Shown here piece by piece: positions 40,268 to 40,413 of a stretch of DNA of 40,413 nt (positions are counted from its first letter, which is position 1; the number at the start of each line of letters is the position of its first letter). The translations under genes and the position numbers were made by a program. The notes beneath the pieces are model-generated. The model was not told where the DNA came from, ran no database searches, and saw nothing but the letters and a program-made list of their open reading frames with translations. Source of the stretch: Candidatus Kuenenia stuttgartensis (lineage in GTDB: Bacteria > Planctomycetota > Planctomycetia > Planctomycetales > Planctomycetaceae); assembly GCA_945904015.1 (NCBI GenBank), contig CAMDPK010000057.1:1-40413 (forward strand), in the 5' to 3' direction.

Positions 40268-40413
40268 CCACCCCTTTCAAGGTCTTTGATAATTGCTACA
40301 ACCATTTCGATGACAGGGATTTGTCACGAACCGGGAGGGCACAGGGATGTTGCCGAGTGGCGTCTTGGACAAGTTCATTGAGCGGTGTCCGGCGGCGGTG
40401 ATGGTGCGGGGGA
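40268..40413 (+). mobile_element. Left end of an IS4-type insertion sequence (runs off window)
   Basis: From about 40268 the sequence changes character (CCACCCCTTTCAAGG, then an AT-rich leader) and leads into a transposase-like start at 40347. The giant surface gene breaks at this point. The exact IS end could lie a few bases either way (about 40262-40275), and the terminal inverted repeat and target duplication cannot be checked without the other end. Confidence 0.65.
40347..40413 (+). CDS. IS4-family-like transposase, N-terminal fragment
   Basis: The frame from ATG 40347 reads MLPSGVLDKFIERCPAAVMV and on to the window edge. The 'D-x-F-x-E/R-x-P-x-x-V-M-x-R' pattern is typical of the very start of IS4-family transposases, which use a DDE catalytic site further downstream (not visible). 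A GGGAGGG run about 9 nt upstream supports the start. Only about 22 residues are seen, so the family is a likely but unproven call. Confidence 0.6.
   Translation, partial: MLPSGVLDKFIERCPAAVMVRG

Noticed and set aside
40100-40381. Plus-strand frame of 93 codons crossing the IS boundary
   Set aside because: It is in a different frame from the transposase-like start and begins inside the antisense of the giant gene.

Overview
The window looks like chromosomal DNA from a planctomycete of roughly 60% GC. The evidence is a DUF1559 pseudopilin-like protein with its typical '[13 protein letters not shown]' start, PQQ-type propeller and WD40 proteins with Sec signals, several Gfo/Idh/MocA oxidoreductases, a redoxin-cytochrome-monooxygenase hybrid, an RTX-like surface protein with the 'LEQRTVPSA' motif, and a giant DUF11/cadherin-like surface protein. 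No rRNA, tRNA, CRISPR array or phage module was seen.

Layout. 1-8973 is one long minus-strand run: WD40-oxidoreductase fusion, hisH, HExxH protein, small basic protein, ABC-2 permease, recJ, PQQ propeller protein, lipoprotein, and a coiled-coil protein that runs off the left edge. Many of these genes overlap or abut. 9155-13391 holds a zeta-crystallin-type oxidoreductase, an alkyltransferase-like protein, a hypothetical protein and a polytopic GT39-like membrane protein. 13797-18916 holds a DUF1559 protein, a divergent small lipoprotein and the RTX-like protein. 19046-25391 holds cstA, a Gfo/Idh oxidoreductase in tandem with the redoxin-cytochrome hybrid, and a secreted TPR-like protein. 25469-28031 is a plus-strand run of dolichol-phosphate-mannose-synthase-like glycosyltransferase, histidine kinase and OmpR-type regulator. 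28095-34232 holds an acidic-tailed membrane protein, cinA, and the minus-strand genes clpS, a Tat-exported cyclase-like protein, kdgK and pepT. 34313-40267 is a giant surface-protein gene that loses its 5' end at what appears to be an IS4-type insertion sequence, whose transposase begins at 40347.

The most unusual signal is the set of intergenic repeats. Many gaps hold an inverted pair of short hairpins. Several unrelated sequence families share one design, about 9 bp of stem around a 3-nt loop: GGGCAGGTT/TTC, CCGAGTTGC/TCC, CCTTCTCCC/CTT and others. They sit 0-2 nt after stop codons, supply the stop codons of flanking genes (cinA, pepT, kdgK, the histidine kinase), directly precede start codons that lack a Shine-Dalgarno sequence, and in two places lie in frame inside conserved enzymes (cinA and a Gfo/Idh oxidoreductase). 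A second class consists of inverted pairs of low-complexity words (AAAATG, CTACTC, GGCAAAA). The pattern resembles BIME/REP elements or MITEs. Their mobiliser is not in this window.
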